Positions 24,935 to 33,184 of a stretch of DNA of 64,000 nucleotides are shown here, in pieces. Source of the DNA: an uncultured Bacteroidales bacterium (GTDB lineage: Bacteria; Bacteroidota; Bacteroidia; Bacteroidales; Paludibacteraceae). Within the stretch, counting starts at the first letter, position 1; each line of letters opens with the position of its first letter. The position numbers and the translations under genes are program-made. The stretch is from the NCBI GenBank assembly GCA_902765485.1, contig CACWZZ010000001.1, positions 124,001 through 188,000 on the forward strand, read 5' to 3'. The notes beneath the pieces were generated by a model. It searched no databases, was not told where the DNA came from, and saw only the letters and a list, made by a program, of their open reading frames with translations.

Positions 24935-25381
24935 TCAATATGCCTTTCCGTGTTTGATTGGTCGTATTTGGTTGTACGCGGCTTTCGCTTTGATGTGCCA
25001 TTCGATGTCAATGCCATATTCGCCGCACAAATCCATAAGTCGCAAGAAGGCGTCCGCGATTTCGTCTTCGAACGTGTCTTTGATGTGCTTTTCGAATGCG
25101 TGTTTGCACATGGCTTGCGCGAATTCTTTGTCCGTCAAATGTCCGTTCGGCATTTTGTACAAAACCGCGTCGTCTGCAATACTATGAATCGTTGTCGGCG
25201 TTTCATTGTTCCACGCTTCGGTGTCGGCATGTCGGTTGTGCCGGTCTGCTTCCATTGCTTCGGACAATTCCGATACAATCAACATAAGATTGGTTGCGAT
25301 CGGTTGATGTTCAAAACCCTTCGCCAATACTGCTTCGTGTTGCTCTTTGCACGCTTCGTTGATTTTCAATACGTCAAACAT
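24935..25381 (-). CDS. MazG-like nucleotide pyrophosphohydrolase
   Basis: A 148-residue all-alpha protein. The helices LIVSELSEAMEADR (about 33-46) and FEDEIADAFLRLMDL (about 102-116) give the paired ExxE/ExxD metal motifs of MazG/dUTPase-2-type enzymes that cleave NTPs to NMP and pyrophosphate. Phages use them to adjust nucleotide pools or lower ppGpp. An insert between the motifs (residues 47-95) is longer than in the shortest MazG proteins. Confidence 0.75.
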   Translation of the reverse strand: MFDVLKINEACKEQHEAVLAKGFEHQPIATNLMLIVSELSEAMEADRHNRHADTEAWNNETPTTIHSIADDAVLYKMPNGHLTDKEFAQAMCKHAFEKHIKDTFEDEIADAFLRLMDLCGEYGIDIEWHIKAKAAYNQIRPIKHGKAY

Positions 25382-25383
25382 GA

Positions 25384-25635
25384 TCAGTCAATTTTGATTG
25401 GTTTTAATGATTCCCATTTGTTGTCATGCGCGGTGTTGTAAACGAACAACAACCGGCGGTCAATCCACTTCAACAACACTTGCACTTGTTGATTGAGTAA
25501 TGCTTTTGCGGGCATAATGCGATTCCAATGCACGCAATAGATCGCGCGGTTGCATTTTGCCAATTGGACGATTTGTTCGATCCATTCAATCCGGTTTATG
25601 TTGTCCGGAATCAAACGTTTTGTGTAATATGCCAT
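25384..25635 (-). CDS. small early phage protein, unknown
   Basis: An 83-residue protein, slightly basic, with an Ile/Val-rich centre and no motif. Spacing to the MazG-like gene is two bases, so it belongs to the same operon. Confidence 0.55.
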   Translation of the reverse strand: MAYYTKRLIPDNINRIEWIEQIVQLAKCNRAIYCVHWNRIMPAKALLNQQVQVLLKWIDRRLLFVYNTAHDNKWESLKPIKID

Positions 25636-25647
25636 GATGTTTTGTTT

Positions 25648-25866
25648 TTATTCGTTGAACAATGATTGTTGCGCGTCCGGCTTCTTCGGCGTGTTGAATT
25701 CGATGTGTTCGTCAATCCACTTTTCCCAAAACTTCGCTTTGTCCAATGCCGTTTTGGATCGGTTTTTGAAGAATTCTTTTTGCCATTTGCGCATTTGTAC
25801 GACGGCGCGGTAAAAATCCGTTTCATTCCGGATCGGTAATCCGGCGAATAAAGGTTCATTTTCCAT
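25648..25866 (-). CDS. small early phage protein, unknown
   Basis: A 72-residue helical protein from ATG 25866, which overlaps the upstream gene by 11 bases. The Lys/Trp-rich helix (MRKWQKEFFKNR) and the C-terminal QQSLF ending are notable: QxSLF-like ends are known clamp-binding motifs, and a clamp-like gene lies at 26522-27160. The same ending (QQLSLF) closes the next gene. Confidence 0.55.
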   Translation of the reverse strand: MENEPLFAGLPIRNETDFYRAVVQMRKWQKEFFKNRSKTALDKAKFWEKWIDEHIEFNTPKKPDAQQSLFNE

Positions 25867-26167
25867 ACTTCGATTCGAATTTATTGTTTGAACACTTGAA
25901 ATGCGGCATGGTGAAGTGTACATGCGGCGCGTGCGGATTCTTCGGATCAACCACGACGCATTGATGTTTTCCGGCGTTGTACCCTTCGCGGATTGACACC
26001 ATACATTTGCAGTTTCGGCAAATGCGTTCGCAATATTGCGATTTCAGTTTCTCCAATTCCGCCGTTTTCCCATGTGAACGCGATTTTTCAATGATAGCGC
26101 GTGCCATTGGACTTTGCGGCGTTTGAAATCCGCTTGCGATCATTTTGTTTCCATTTTCCATATTCAA
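25856..26167 (-). CDS. small Cys-rich phage protein
   Basis: A 103-residue protein with CERICRNCKC (residues about 46-55) and later Cys/His residues (KHQC, PHFKC), a plausible zinc knuckle. The N-terminal part is helical. It overlaps both neighbours by a few bases. Nucleic-acid binding is a guess. Confidence 0.58.
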   Translation of the reverse strand: MNMENGNKMIASGFQTPQSPMARAIIEKSRSHGKTAELEKLKSQYCERICRNCKCMVSIREGYNAGKHQCVVVDPKNPHAPHVHFTMPHFKCSNNKFESKYGK

Positions 26168-26454
26168 AATAATGATAATTGTTGTTTGTCAATTGATTTT
26201 GCGATTTCGTTTTCGAACGTGCGTATGATGTCACCGGCGATTTCCGATGTGCCGTAACCGGCTTTGTTGATTGCATACGCAACGGCATTGCGCGCGTCTT
26301 CTATCGTCACCATGTCCGGACGTTGTACGGAATCCGCGAAATGTGCGCCATACATGACGGCGTCTTTGATCGTGCGTATTTGTCCGAATTTCGACACCTT
26401 TTCCGCCGTTGCGGTGAACATGTCTTCGCGTGATTGTTGTTGTGATTCGTTCAT
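26164..26454 (-). CDS. small early phage protein with clamp-binding-like end
   Basis: A 96-residue helical protein using ATG 26454; the upstream extension to 26505 is Arg/His-rich and probably not translated. The last residues are QQLSLF, fitting the bacterial clamp-binding consensus QL(S/D)LF exactly. This suggests contact with the host or phage sliding clamp. The central helix region (DAVMYGAHFADS) is unassigned. Confidence 0.6.
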   Translation of the reverse strand: MNESQQQSREDMFTATAEKVSKFGQIRTIKDAVMYGAHFADSVQRPDMVTIEDARNAVAYAINKAGYGTSEIAGDIIRTFENEIAKSIDKQQLSLF

Positions 26455-26521
26455 TGCCTTCGTTCGATATGCCTTCCGGACGTGCCGTTGACGCGCAACG
26501 GACACGCCGGTTGGCGGTTGA

Positions 26522-27160
26522 TCACTTTTGATATTCCTTCATGTTGTCCAACAACATTGGCATGACAATTCCGACGATGTCTTCGTTGCGATGTTCACGA
26601 ATGTCAATCAATGGTCGAACGTGGATCGCCTTGTTGTCACCTTTGAAGAAGAATGCCAATTCGTTTGCGTTCATTGCACGCGATATTTTTTCCAACAAAC
26701 AATATTTGATTCCGATTGCCGGTGTTGGTTGCGTGTTCGCTTGAAAATCGTTGTCAATGATCGCGTCAAAATTCGGTATCTTCAACATGTAGTTTTTGAA
26801 TAATTGCACGCACCGGTCTTCGGTGATCTTGTGGAATTTGAACGTTTGCGAAATGTCGCCCGAATCGTCATTCCACACAAACCCGTCCGGCGTGACTTCA
26901 ACGCGGCGGCGTTGGATCAGTTGACGGAATAAATGTCCGTGAATGGATTTGTTGTTCAACATTGCGATTTCTTCTTCGGTGAAATCCGAAATATCCGCGA
27001 TCTTTGCCCGAACCATGACATGTGCGTCGGTTGCGTACGCATACCCGTTTATGAAATGCACATATTCCATGACGGGACGGATCATATCTTCGGCGCAACA
27101 CAAATGCAGTTTGTACGCCGGATCGAAGTTGTGACGATCGTATTTGTCATAACGTGCCAT
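26522..27160 (-). CDS. sliding-clamp-like (DnaN-like) protein, compact
   Basis: A 212-residue protein. The N-terminal GYAYATDAHVMVRAKI segment matches the 'l.AtDg.rL' strand of beta clamps, and the C-terminal IVGIVMPMLL matches the clamp ending 'vMPMrL'. At 212 residues it is much shorter than the three-domain bacterial clamp (about 370), so it may be a two-domain clamp or a clamp relative. Its position in the replication region and two neighbours with clamp-binding-like ends support this. Confidence 0.55.
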   Translation of the reverse strand: MARYDKYDRHNFDPAYKLHLCCAEDMIRPVMEYVHFINGYAYATDAHVMVRAKIADISDFTEEEIAMLNNKSIHGHLFRQLIQRRRVEVTPDGFVWNDDSGDISQTFKFHKITEDRCVQLFKNYMLKIPNFDAIIDNDFQANTQPTPAIGIKYCLLEKISRAMNANELAFFFKGDNKAIHVRPLIDIREHRNEDIVGIVMPMLLDNMKEYQK

Positions 27161-27172
27161 ATTCGTGAATGT

Positions 27173-27595
27173 TTATGCCAACGGGCGTTTGTAAATGTCA
27201 ATGATCTTCGTTTCTTCGACGGACAATAATTCCGCGTCATACGACCGCAAATAATCGGTGATCGTCTTGCGTGCGGATTCCAAATCGTCCGCGCCAACAT
27301 AAAAGAATACCGGTTTGCGTGATTCTTTGTCGCCGTCAACGACAATCAATACGGCTTTGCACTTGAACACCTTTTCCGGCGATTCACATGCAATGATGTC
27401 GTGCGGCGCAACCTTCTTCATGGCAACGACTTCGATGTCACCGCCGAATGCGTACGGCATAAGAAGATTCAACAAGATTGATTCCGCACCGCCGAAATTG
27501 ATGTCTTGCACAACATACTTTTCAGTTACTTTTGCGGGGTTGTCTTCGCCGGTCTGCTTTGTGTACCGGACTTTTGATTCATAAAAATAAAACAT
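27173..27595 (-). CDS. DUF4494-type phage protein
   Basis: A 140-residue protein with the layout I recall for DUF4494: an N-terminal ESKVRYTKQT strand, a KVTEKYVVQ segment, and a late VGADDLESARKTITDYL. The family occurs in Bacteroidota phages and integrated elements near replication genes; its function is unknown. Spacing to neighbours is 12 and 25 bases. Confidence 0.65.
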   Translation of the reverse strand: MFYFYESKVRYTKQTGEDNPAKVTEKYVVQDINFGGAESILLNLLMPYAFGGDIEVVAMKKVAPHDIIACESPEKVFKCKAVLIVVDGDKESRKPVFFYVGADDLESARKTITDYLRSYDAELLSVEETKIIDIYKRPLA

Positions 27596-27620
27596 AATTT
27601 CAAAAATTTATTGGTGAATA

Positions 27621-28235
27621 TTATTTGTTGGATTTACGGGGTTTGTGTACGAACATTCCCGTGGTTGCCAATTGGCGCATTTTTTCGTCAAACGTCTTCG
27701 CTTTGATTGTTGGATCATTCTTGATCCGGACGAAATCCGTGCGTGTCAATTTCGGGTTTTTATGTTTCAACGTTTGATATTCGCGGCATACCTGCAACCA
27801 AAAGTTGTCGTCATGGTGAACAACTGAATGTTCAACCGGTGATTTGCGCTTCGGTTTGTCCGGATCGGCGGGTTTGTGTTCCGTCACCGGTGCTTCGAAT
27901 CCCAATGCCATTTGCGTGTCGGCACGTTTCGCGGCTTCCGTTGCGGCGGCTTCTTTGCGCTTGCGTTCCGCTTCGGCTTTTGCTTTTTCCGCAACTTCCG
28001 CAGCCGTTTGTGCGATCTTCGTTGCCGCTTCGATCGGGTTTGTCGGTTGTCCGGATTGTTGAAGTTCCGCCAATTGGCGTTCGTGTTGTTCGATCGCTTC
28101 TTTCAGTTTTTGACGCGACTTTTCTTCTTCCAACATGCGTTCGTGTTCACGTTCCATGTCGGACGCGTTCGTCAATACTTTCACGACGAATGCAATGATC
28201 ACGACCGCCGCAAGAATAATAAGAATGATTTTCAT
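27621..28235 (-). CDS. membrane-anchored coiled-coil phage protein
   Basis: A 204-residue protein. Residues 3-19 are one membrane helix (IILIILAAVVIIAFVVK). Residues 28-110 are a long Glu/Lys/Ala coiled coil. The C-terminal 60 residues form a small globular part (DDNFWLQVCREYQTLKHKNP). The type-II-like anchor places the body in the cytoplasm or periplasm; the role is unknown, with superinfection exclusion or membrane tethering of replication possible. Confidence 0.6.
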   Translation of the reverse strand: MKIILIILAAVVIIAFVVKVLTNASDMEREHERMLEEEKSRQKLKEAIEQHERQLAELQQSGQPTNPIEAATKIAQTAAEVAEKAKAEAERKRKEAAATEAAKRADTQMALGFEAPVTEHKPADPDKPKRKSPVEHSVVHHDDNFWLQVCREYQTLKHKNPKLTRTDFVRIKNDPTIKAKTFDEKMRQLATTGMFVHKPRKSNK

Positions 28236-28729
28236 TGTTTTGTTGATTTTGATTGTTTGATAAATTTTTCAATTCCATGCCATATTTCCGATGTGCATTT
28301 GCGCTTTGCCGACTTGTAATATTGTACGGCTTCGCGTGAAAAATACTTCGGATTGGCAACCGGTTCGCCATTTACGAAAGCGGGTACTTCGCCGCGATAC
28401 CGAACGATTTGTCCGGTCATGACGGGTTCGCCGTGTTTGTAAATGATTTCGCCTTTGTCGTCACGAAGCGGAACGGGTTTGTATTCCGGATCGCATGTGA
28501 ACGGCGCATGTCCTATGACATACCGGTTGATTGACACCAATTCGTTTTCGTATATCAGTTTGTAAAATCGAACGCGCCGATCCTTCAACAATACCGGACG
28601 AATGGTGTTGAATATGCGGTCAATTTCGTCGCACATTTCGCGTGTGAACACGCGTCCGTTCGGTGCGGTGTATTTCAATATGCCGTCGTTGATTTCGTAC
28701 GGACATTCTAATTCTTCAACGTAATACAT
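28232..28729 (-). CDS. early phage protein, unknown
   Basis: A 165-residue protein, alpha/beta, with no cofactor motif. The C-terminus is strongly basic (YYKSAKRKC ... FIKQSKSTKQ). It overlaps the coiled-coil gene by four bases and follows the replication initiator by 50 bases. Confidence 0.58.
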   Translation of the reverse strand: MYYVEELECPYEINDGILKYTAPNGRVFTREMCDEIDRIFNTIRPVLLKDRRVRFYKLIYENELVSINRYVIGHAPFTCDPEYKPVPLRDDKGEIIYKHGEPVMTGQIVRYRGEVPAFVNGEPVANPKYFSREAVQYYKSAKRKCTSEIWHGIEKFIKQSKSTKQ

Positions 28730-28779
28730 GGCGTTTGGTGTTTTTGTGCCGGTTTTGAAGTGATCGCCACCGGCATTGA

Positions 28780-29760
28780 TTAGATCGTTTTATAATACAA
28801 CGTTTGTGCCTTTGGGAATTGCTTTTGAAGTTCGGAAAATAAGATTTGCTTTGATTCTCCGTCACTTTCAACGTACTTCCGGAAATTCAACAATGTGTTG
28901 CGGTTTGTGAATAACATTGCAATGTCGTCGCCTTCATTCCGGAATCCGCGAAAATGATTGATCACGTTTTCGAATACTCGCAAACCTTCGCCGTTGTCCG
29001 TTTGCACCTTCTTTTCTGCAATTTTCCGGATTATGTCCGCGAACAACATGCCGTCCGCCGGTGCGAAGATTTGTTCGTTTTGCCGTTTCCAACCGCGCAA
29101 CCATGACAACGGGTTCGTGATTTTCTTTTTTTGCACGTCACCATTGGGTTTTGTGGTTTCCGTCGTCCAATTGGTTGATTCATTGTATTCGTACGCTTCG
29201 CGCGCTTCTTTGCTCGCATTTGGGCGTCCTTCGGACAATAAAATCAATGAAAAGTCGAAAATTATTTTTTCTTTCTTTTGAGAAAAAGAAAAAGATTTAT
29301 CTTTTTCGTTTTCATTTTCTATATCCTTTTCATAATCATATTCATTATCATTATCACTTCCATTTGTTCCGGCTTGTTCCATTTGTTCCACTTTCGGAAC
29401 ATTTGTTCCATTTGTTCCGGCTTGTTCCATTTGTTCCACTTTCGGAACATTTGTTCCATTTGTTCCGGCTTGTTCCATTTGCGCGCGTGAATATTGGTTG
29501 CCCGTGTGACGCCTTCCGGCTTCGGCACGCTTCGCGCAAATTTCTTCGTATTTGCCTTTGTCCGAATTTATGTCGGCGACAATGAAATGAATTGCGGTAT
29601 GAACGGCGTTCATTGGATCGTATTCCGGTTCAATTCCTTCAAAAACATATTTACACAACGCGTCGTATATTTCTTCGCGTCTGCAATCCGGAAACATTTT
29701 GATTTGAATCCACCATGATTCGCGAAAAATGAACGTGTCGTATGTTTTTGATTTCTTCAT
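28780..29760 (-). CDS. replication initiator-like protein with internal iterons
   Basis: A 326-residue protein. The N-terminal 70 residues (DTFIFRESWWIQIKMFPDCR...) match the Bacteroidota phage/element family I know as DUF6291, often in replication modules. Residues 94-134 are a 16-residue tandem repeat (EQMEQAGTNGTNVPKV unit). Residues 135-160 are Asp/Glu/Lys-rich and coded by an AT-rich stretch. The C-terminal half is helical with Trp/Arg-rich segments (WLRGWKRQNE). Repeats plus an adjacent AT-rich block inside the initiator gene resemble lambda O and its origin. Confidence 0.65.
   Translation of the reverse strand: MKKSKTYDTFIFRESWWIQIKMFPDCRREEIYDALCKYVFEGIEPEYDPMNAVHTAIHFIVADINSDKGKYEEICAKRAEAGRRHTGNQYSRAQMEQAGTNGTNVPKVEQMEQAGTNGTNVPKVEQMEQAGTNGSDNDNEYDYEKDIENENEKDKSFSFSQKKEKIIFDFSLILLSEGRPNASKEAREAYEYNESTNWTTETTKPNGDVQKKKITNPLSWLRGWKRQNEQIFAPADGMLFADIIRKIAEKKVQTDNGEGLRVFENVINHFRGFRNEGDDIAMLFTNRNTLLNFRKYVESDGESKQILFSELQKQFPKAQTLYYKTI
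29255..29358. other. AT-rich block, possible DNA unwinding element
   Basis: About 100 bases dominated by A and T (runs such as ATTATTTTTTCTTTCTTTTG) directly beside the iteron array, still within the initiator coding sequence. In lambda an AT-rich region beside the O-binding iterons melts at origin opening. Here the function is inferred from arrangement alone. Confidence 0.5.
29361..29481. repeat. 48-bp tandem repeat, candidate origin iterons
   Basis: Two perfect 48-bp copies (29361-29408, 29409-29456) and a 25-base partial copy (29457-29481). Each full unit holds four TTGTTC elements and one GGAACATTTGTTCC palindrome, giving about ten TGTTCC sites in 120 bases. The repeat stays in frame with the initiator (16 codons). 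Confidence 0.9.
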
Positions 29761-29831
29761 TTGTTGATTGAATGTGCCAAAAACGCGGTTTTCTTGCGAT
29801 CTGCCGCGTTTTCGGCGGTTCGTGGTACATT

Positions 29832-30734
29832 TTATTGTTCGGACGATTCAAAATTGATTTCCGACGATTCTTGCGCGTTTGTCGGTATTCCCAAATTGCG
29901 TTTGGCGCGTTCCAACGTCGCTTCGTACGATTGCGCTTTCGGTTTTTGTTCGCCTTCGGGTTGTTCAACTACAATCGCCACAAGCGGTTTCGGCTCTTGC
30001 GCACCTTCGGCGGGTTGATCGGCGGGTTTTTCCGGTTCGCTTGTTGCCGGTGCTTCCGGTTTCTTCTTTCCGATTGATTCTTGCAACGCTGCAATCGCGG
30101 CGGCATTCTTCTTTTCGGCTTCGTCCGGATTGTCGGCGGGTTTCACTTCTTCGAATGCGATGTCTTCGACTTCGTATTGATCTTTGATTCCCATTGTGAT
30201 GTTCGGCGCATACAAGCGTTGCCAAAATGCGGCGGAACGATAACGCAACATTTGTTCCGGCATGGTTTGCCATTTGCCGCCCCAATGTTCGTCACGTGCC
30301 ATTTGCAGCGATACCCACGAACCGATCAATTCTTTTCCGGTCTTCAATTCCGTCGCCTTTGCACGCATTCGCCAATTCGCCGTGCCGTCATTCTCCGATT
30401 CCCATTCAAGCGTGCTGAATAATCCGCACGAATTGATCCGTCCAATGATATATGTTGCGTACCATGACGTGCGACCTTGCACGACAATAAGGTTTTGCAA
30501 TACTTCCATGACGGGCAATTGTCCGCGATGTGCGATTTCCAATGCGATCATGCAATTGCCGATGTTTTGTTCACCTTGAAAGTGTTTCGGCAACATGTTT
30601 GCGGACGCAAGACATTTACACATGCGCAATGCGTGTTCGAAATGTTCGATCGAATCGAACACCAAAAAGTTTTGTTGTGGTTTCGCAACCGCCAATGTTT
30701 GTTGTTGCGGTGCATTTGGATCAGTCTTTGACAT
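29832..30734 (-). CDS. recT: RecT-family single-strand annealing protein
   Basis: A 300-residue protein. Residues 30-180 have the RecT features: helical start (EHALRMCKCLASANMLP), GNCMIALEIAHRGQLPVMEV, and MLRYRSAAFWQRLYAP, the conserved 'R..A...l.r..yp' block. The C-terminal third is Glu/Pro/Lys-rich and disordered. It pairs with the exonuclease upstream to perform RecE/RecT-like recombination, important for phage concatemer formation and mosaic exchange. Confidence 0.87.
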   Translation of the reverse strand: MSKTDPNAPQQQTLAVAKPQQNFLVFDSIEHFEHALRMCKCLASANMLPKHFQGEQNIGNCMIALEIAHRGQLPVMEVLQNLIVVQGRTSWYATYIIGRINSCGLFSTLEWESENDGTANWRMRAKATELKTGKELIGSWVSLQMARDEHWGGKWQTMPEQMLRYRSAAFWQRLYAPNITMGIKDQYEVEDIAFEEVKPADNPDEAEKKNAAAIAALQESIGKKKPEAPATSEPEKPADQPAEGAQEPKPLVAIVVEQPEGEQKPKAQSYEATLERAKRNLGIPTNAQESSEINFESSEQ

Positions 30735-30761
30735 AATAGTTTGAATTTAGAAATGAAACAT

Positions 30762-31733
30762 TTATTTGATTGTCACGTATGCTTTGCGCTTTGTGACTTT
30801 GGTGTTGTACTTCGCGAAGATGTCCGGATTCTCCGACTTGAATTTCGCTTGATCAAAACCGACGGATTCCGTGGCGGCAACGTACGTGATACCGAACGCG
30901 TCACATTTGATAGACTTGATACCATGTTCGTTGTACAACTTTTCCATTTCGGTTTGCATTTGCGTCTTGAATTCTTCGACTTCTTTTTCCATTGCTTTGA
31001 TCGCGTCCATTTTATGTTTCAATGCGACCAATGCTTCTTGCGTTGCGGCGGGCAAATTGTACGCGGCAATTTCTTCGGGTTGTTTCCATTCGAACGTCGG
31101 AAGCGTTGCGGCAATGATCCGAAGACCTTTGATCAGTTCGTCAACGTCGGCGCGCACGGAATCTTCGTCAATCTCAATGCGGCGCGATCTTGCGAATTCA
31201 TACGAATCGGCGTTGAACATGCCGTTTGTCGGATAGTGCAACAAAAACAATTGTGCGTCCGCACCGATCGCGTTTGCCTTTTCACGCAACAACAACCAAT
31301 GCCATGCAAGTTGTCCGGAATACGTGTTCAGTACGTCGGCGGTTTCCAACTTCGACGCTTTGCATTCGAACCATACCAATGTTTTTGCGCCGGTTTCTTT
31401 GTCTTCGACAATGACTTCGATGTCAATGTGGTTCAATACGGAATATCCCAATTCCTTTGAAAGTGCGTCGGACACGTACAACGGGTTTGATTCCGCTTGC
31501 GGATAAACGCTTTTGATGTCGTTGTACAACTTCATTTCGACGTCGTCGCCCAACTGCATTGCGGCGGACTTGTTGAATTCGGGTTTTTCCGCAAGACCCA
31601 ACATGACGGCAATGCGAAGTTTCGCCGAATCCGTCAATTCACTTGAACGTGCAACGGACAATACCATTGCGGCGTCACTACTTCCCAACCCACCTTTGCG
31701 GGTTGCAATGATGTTTTCTTTGTAATTCTCCAT
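30762..31733 (-). CDS. YqaJ-type phage exonuclease
   Basis: A 323-residue protein from ATG 31733; the longer frame overlaps the upstream gene. GGLGSSDAA (residues 14-22) is the start motif of YqaJ/lambda-exonuclease-like PD-(D/E)xK nucleases, and VWFECKAS (about 121-128) gives the ExK of the metal site. A C-terminal coiled coil (VALKHKMDAIKAMEKEVEEF) may mediate oligomerisation. It would generate single strands for RecT. Confidence 0.85.
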   Translation of the reverse strand: MENYKENIIATRKGGLGSSDAAMVLSVARSSELTDSAKLRIAVMLGLAEKPEFNKSAAMQLGDDVEMKLYNDIKSVYPQAESNPLYVSDALSKELGYSVLNHIDIEVIVEDKETGAKTLVWFECKASKLETADVLNTYSGQLAWHWLLLREKANAIGADAQLFLLHYPTNGMFNADSYEFARSRRIEIDEDSVRADVDELIKGLRIIAATLPTFEWKQPEEIAAYNLPAATQEALVALKHKMDAIKAMEKEVEEFKTQMQTEMEKLYNEHGIKSIKCDAFGITYVAATESVGFDQAKFKSENPDIFAKYNTKVTKRKAYVTIK

Positions 31734-31746
31734 GAGTGCAAAAAAT

Positions 31747-32052
31747 TTAGTGTTGTTTATAAATTTGTTTGATACGTACAATTTCGTTTCCGTCAATCCG
31801 GATCACGCCGCCGATCTTCGTTGGACGTATGATCTTTTTTGCGATCCACGCTTCGATCGTCCGGACGTCAACGTCGAACATGTCGGCGACCTTCTTTTTT
31901 GTGAATACCGGATCGAATTGTGCGTCGTGTTGTTGTTGCCATACGTGTTGTGCATGTTCAACCGCTACATTCGCGCATTGTTGCCCGAATTCTTTTAGTT
32001 GATCACCATTCACGATGTACAACGATTGTCCGGAAATCTCAAATTGGTTCAT
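31747..32052 (-). CDS. excisionase-like / MerR-type HTH protein
   Basis: A 101-residue protein. The C-terminal half (FTKKKVADMFDVDVRTIEAW ... GGVIRIDGNEIVRI) is a winged helix-turn-helix of the AlpA/Xis type. The N-terminal half has GDQLKEFGQQCANVAVEHAQ. The satellite protein at 38534-38821 has the same architecture with LKEF at the same place. A role as excisionase or early regulator is likely. Confidence 0.72.
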   Translation of the reverse strand: MNQFEISGQSLYIVNGDQLKEFGQQCANVAVEHAQHVWQQQHDAQFDPVFTKKKVADMFDVDVRTIEAWIAKKIIRPTKIGGVIRIDGNEIVRIKQIYKQH

Positions 32053-32303
32053 TTCGGCAAATTTGCAGCCGCGTCCGCGACGCGTTGGTTCAACAATGCT
32101 TTGTCGGCAACCTTCTTTTCAACGAACGTCACAAATTGTTCGTATGCTTTGCGTTCCTTCGGCGTCAATTCCGTCGCGTCGGTACGCTTCCACGCGTTGA
32201 ACAATGTTGATGTCGTGCAATCCGCTTTCTTGCAGATTTTCGCAATGTCGCCCGCTTCTAATTGGGCGCGCAATTTTTCGGTGTTTGTTTGAAATTCAGT
32301 CAT
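32049..32303 (-). CDS. small HTH-like early protein
   Basis: An 84-residue helical protein from ATG 32303. Residues 18-40 (GDIAKICKKADCTTSTLFNA) look like a helix-turn-helix, with a charged second half. It overlaps the excisionase-like gene by four bases. The longer frame upstream only translates the tRNA-like region. Confidence 0.6.
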   Translation of the reverse strand: MTEFQTNTEKLRAQLEAGDIAKICKKADCTTSTLFNAWKRTDATELTPKERKAYEQFVTFVEKKVADKALLNQRVADAAANLPK

Positions 32304-32335
32304 TTTGATGTGATTTTTTATAGTTACACAATATT

Positions 32336-32418
32336 TTGCGTTGTGCGGCGTCCGGAATCGAACCGGCAAAACCTTTCGCCGCATACGGGTGCGACTTTCG
32401 CAAGCCGCAGCCGCCAAC
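32336..32418 (-). other. tRNA-like hairpin (acceptor plus T-arm minihelix)
   Basis: On the minus strand a 7-bp stem TGCGGCG / CGCCGCA encloses a short linker and a CCGG/CCGG stem with the T-loop TTCGATT. These are the acceptor and T arms of a tRNA without foldable D and anticodon arms. I could not fit a full cloverleaf, so I do not call a tRNA gene. It occupies a gene-free gap of 137 bases (32304-32440). Confidence 0.45.
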
Positions 32419-32440
32419 ATAAACAAATTAAATTGCCGGA

Positions 32441-32716
32441 TCAATCACGCAATGTCGGATATATTGCCGGCATGGTTTCAATGTTTCGCAATGGTGCATT
32501 CTTCGGAAGTGACGGACACGGCGACCAATAATCGCAAACGTCCGTGCCGAAGTACAATTTGCCGTCGCGTACATTCGCGGAATTGCAAAGTGTTTCAGCA
32601 AAGAAACGACGTTCGCCGTTGCCGCATTTGCCAATGTACGACACGAAGATGTGTTCTTGTGGATTCTCCGGAAGTTGTTTCGCGGATTCATACCAATGAA
32701 ATTTTTGCGTTGCCAT
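32441..32716 (-). CDS. small early phage protein, unknown
   Basis: A 91-residue protein from ATG 32716. It is Cys/Pro-containing with an alternating strand pattern (HIFVSYIGKCGNGERRFF). The same type of 'W.ES..QLPEN' start (HWYESAKQLPENP) is seen in Bacteroidota phage proteins of the DUF551 kind; this similarity is tentative. Confidence 0.55.
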   Translation of the reverse strand: MATQKFHWYESAKQLPENPQEHIFVSYIGKCGNGERRFFAETLCNSANVRDGKLYFGTDVCDYWSPCPSLPKNAPLRNIETMPAIYPTLRD

Positions 32717-32744
32717 AAGATTGAAGATTTGGTGATTGAACAAT

Positions 32745-32933
32745 TTATTTCCCACGGATCGCGGCGTCAATGGTTGCCCAAATAGCCGCCGGACATGCCG
32801 TGTAATATGCAATTGCGGCGATCAATGATTCCCAACCGCAACCGGCGTTGTACCAATATACACATGTGCCAATGCACGTTGCCAATGATAATGTCGCCCA
32901 AAATGCGCCATTGATAATTCGTTTCGTCTTCAT
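32745..32933 (-). CDS. small membrane protein
   Basis: A 62-residue protein with two predicted membrane helices (about 10-28 and 36-56) joined by a Cys/Gly loop (NAGCGWES). It follows the next gene by two bases and has no recognised family. Confidence 0.55.
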   Translation of the reverse strand: MKTKRIINGAFWATLSLATCIGTCVYWYNAGCGWESLIAAIAYYTACPAAIWATIDAAIRGK

Positions 32934-32935
32934 GA

Positions 32936-33172
32936 TTACAATTCATTTAATGATTCTTTGACCATATCGTTGAACGTCTGCAATGCCGTTCCGAAATTGC
33001 AAGACGAAAATTCACACTTCATTTCACGCGGTTTGCCGATCCATACTTCGCCACCGGCACACGTTCCGTCTTCCATGACAAACGCTTTCAATACGATTGT
33101 CACTTCCGGTTTGTCGTACCCTTCTTTCGAAGTGTACTTCGCATAATTGTATTGTTTCATTTTACGTTTCAT
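32936..33172 (-). CDS. small early phage protein, unknown
   Basis: A 78-residue beta-rich protein with a basic N-terminus (MKRKMKQYNY) and a CEFSSCNFG pair of Cys. No motif was recognised. It is spaced by 2 and 12 bases from its neighbours. Confidence 0.52.
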   Translation of the reverse strand: MKRKMKQYNYAKYTSKEGYDKPEVTIVLKAFVMEDGTCAGGEVWIGKPREMKCEFSSCNFGTALQTFNDMVKESLNEL

Positions 33173-33184
33173 TGTTGATCAATT

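Noticed and set aside
32336-32418. Full tRNA gene
   Set aside because: T-arm and acceptor-like stem exist, but no D arm or consistent anticodon stem could be folded.
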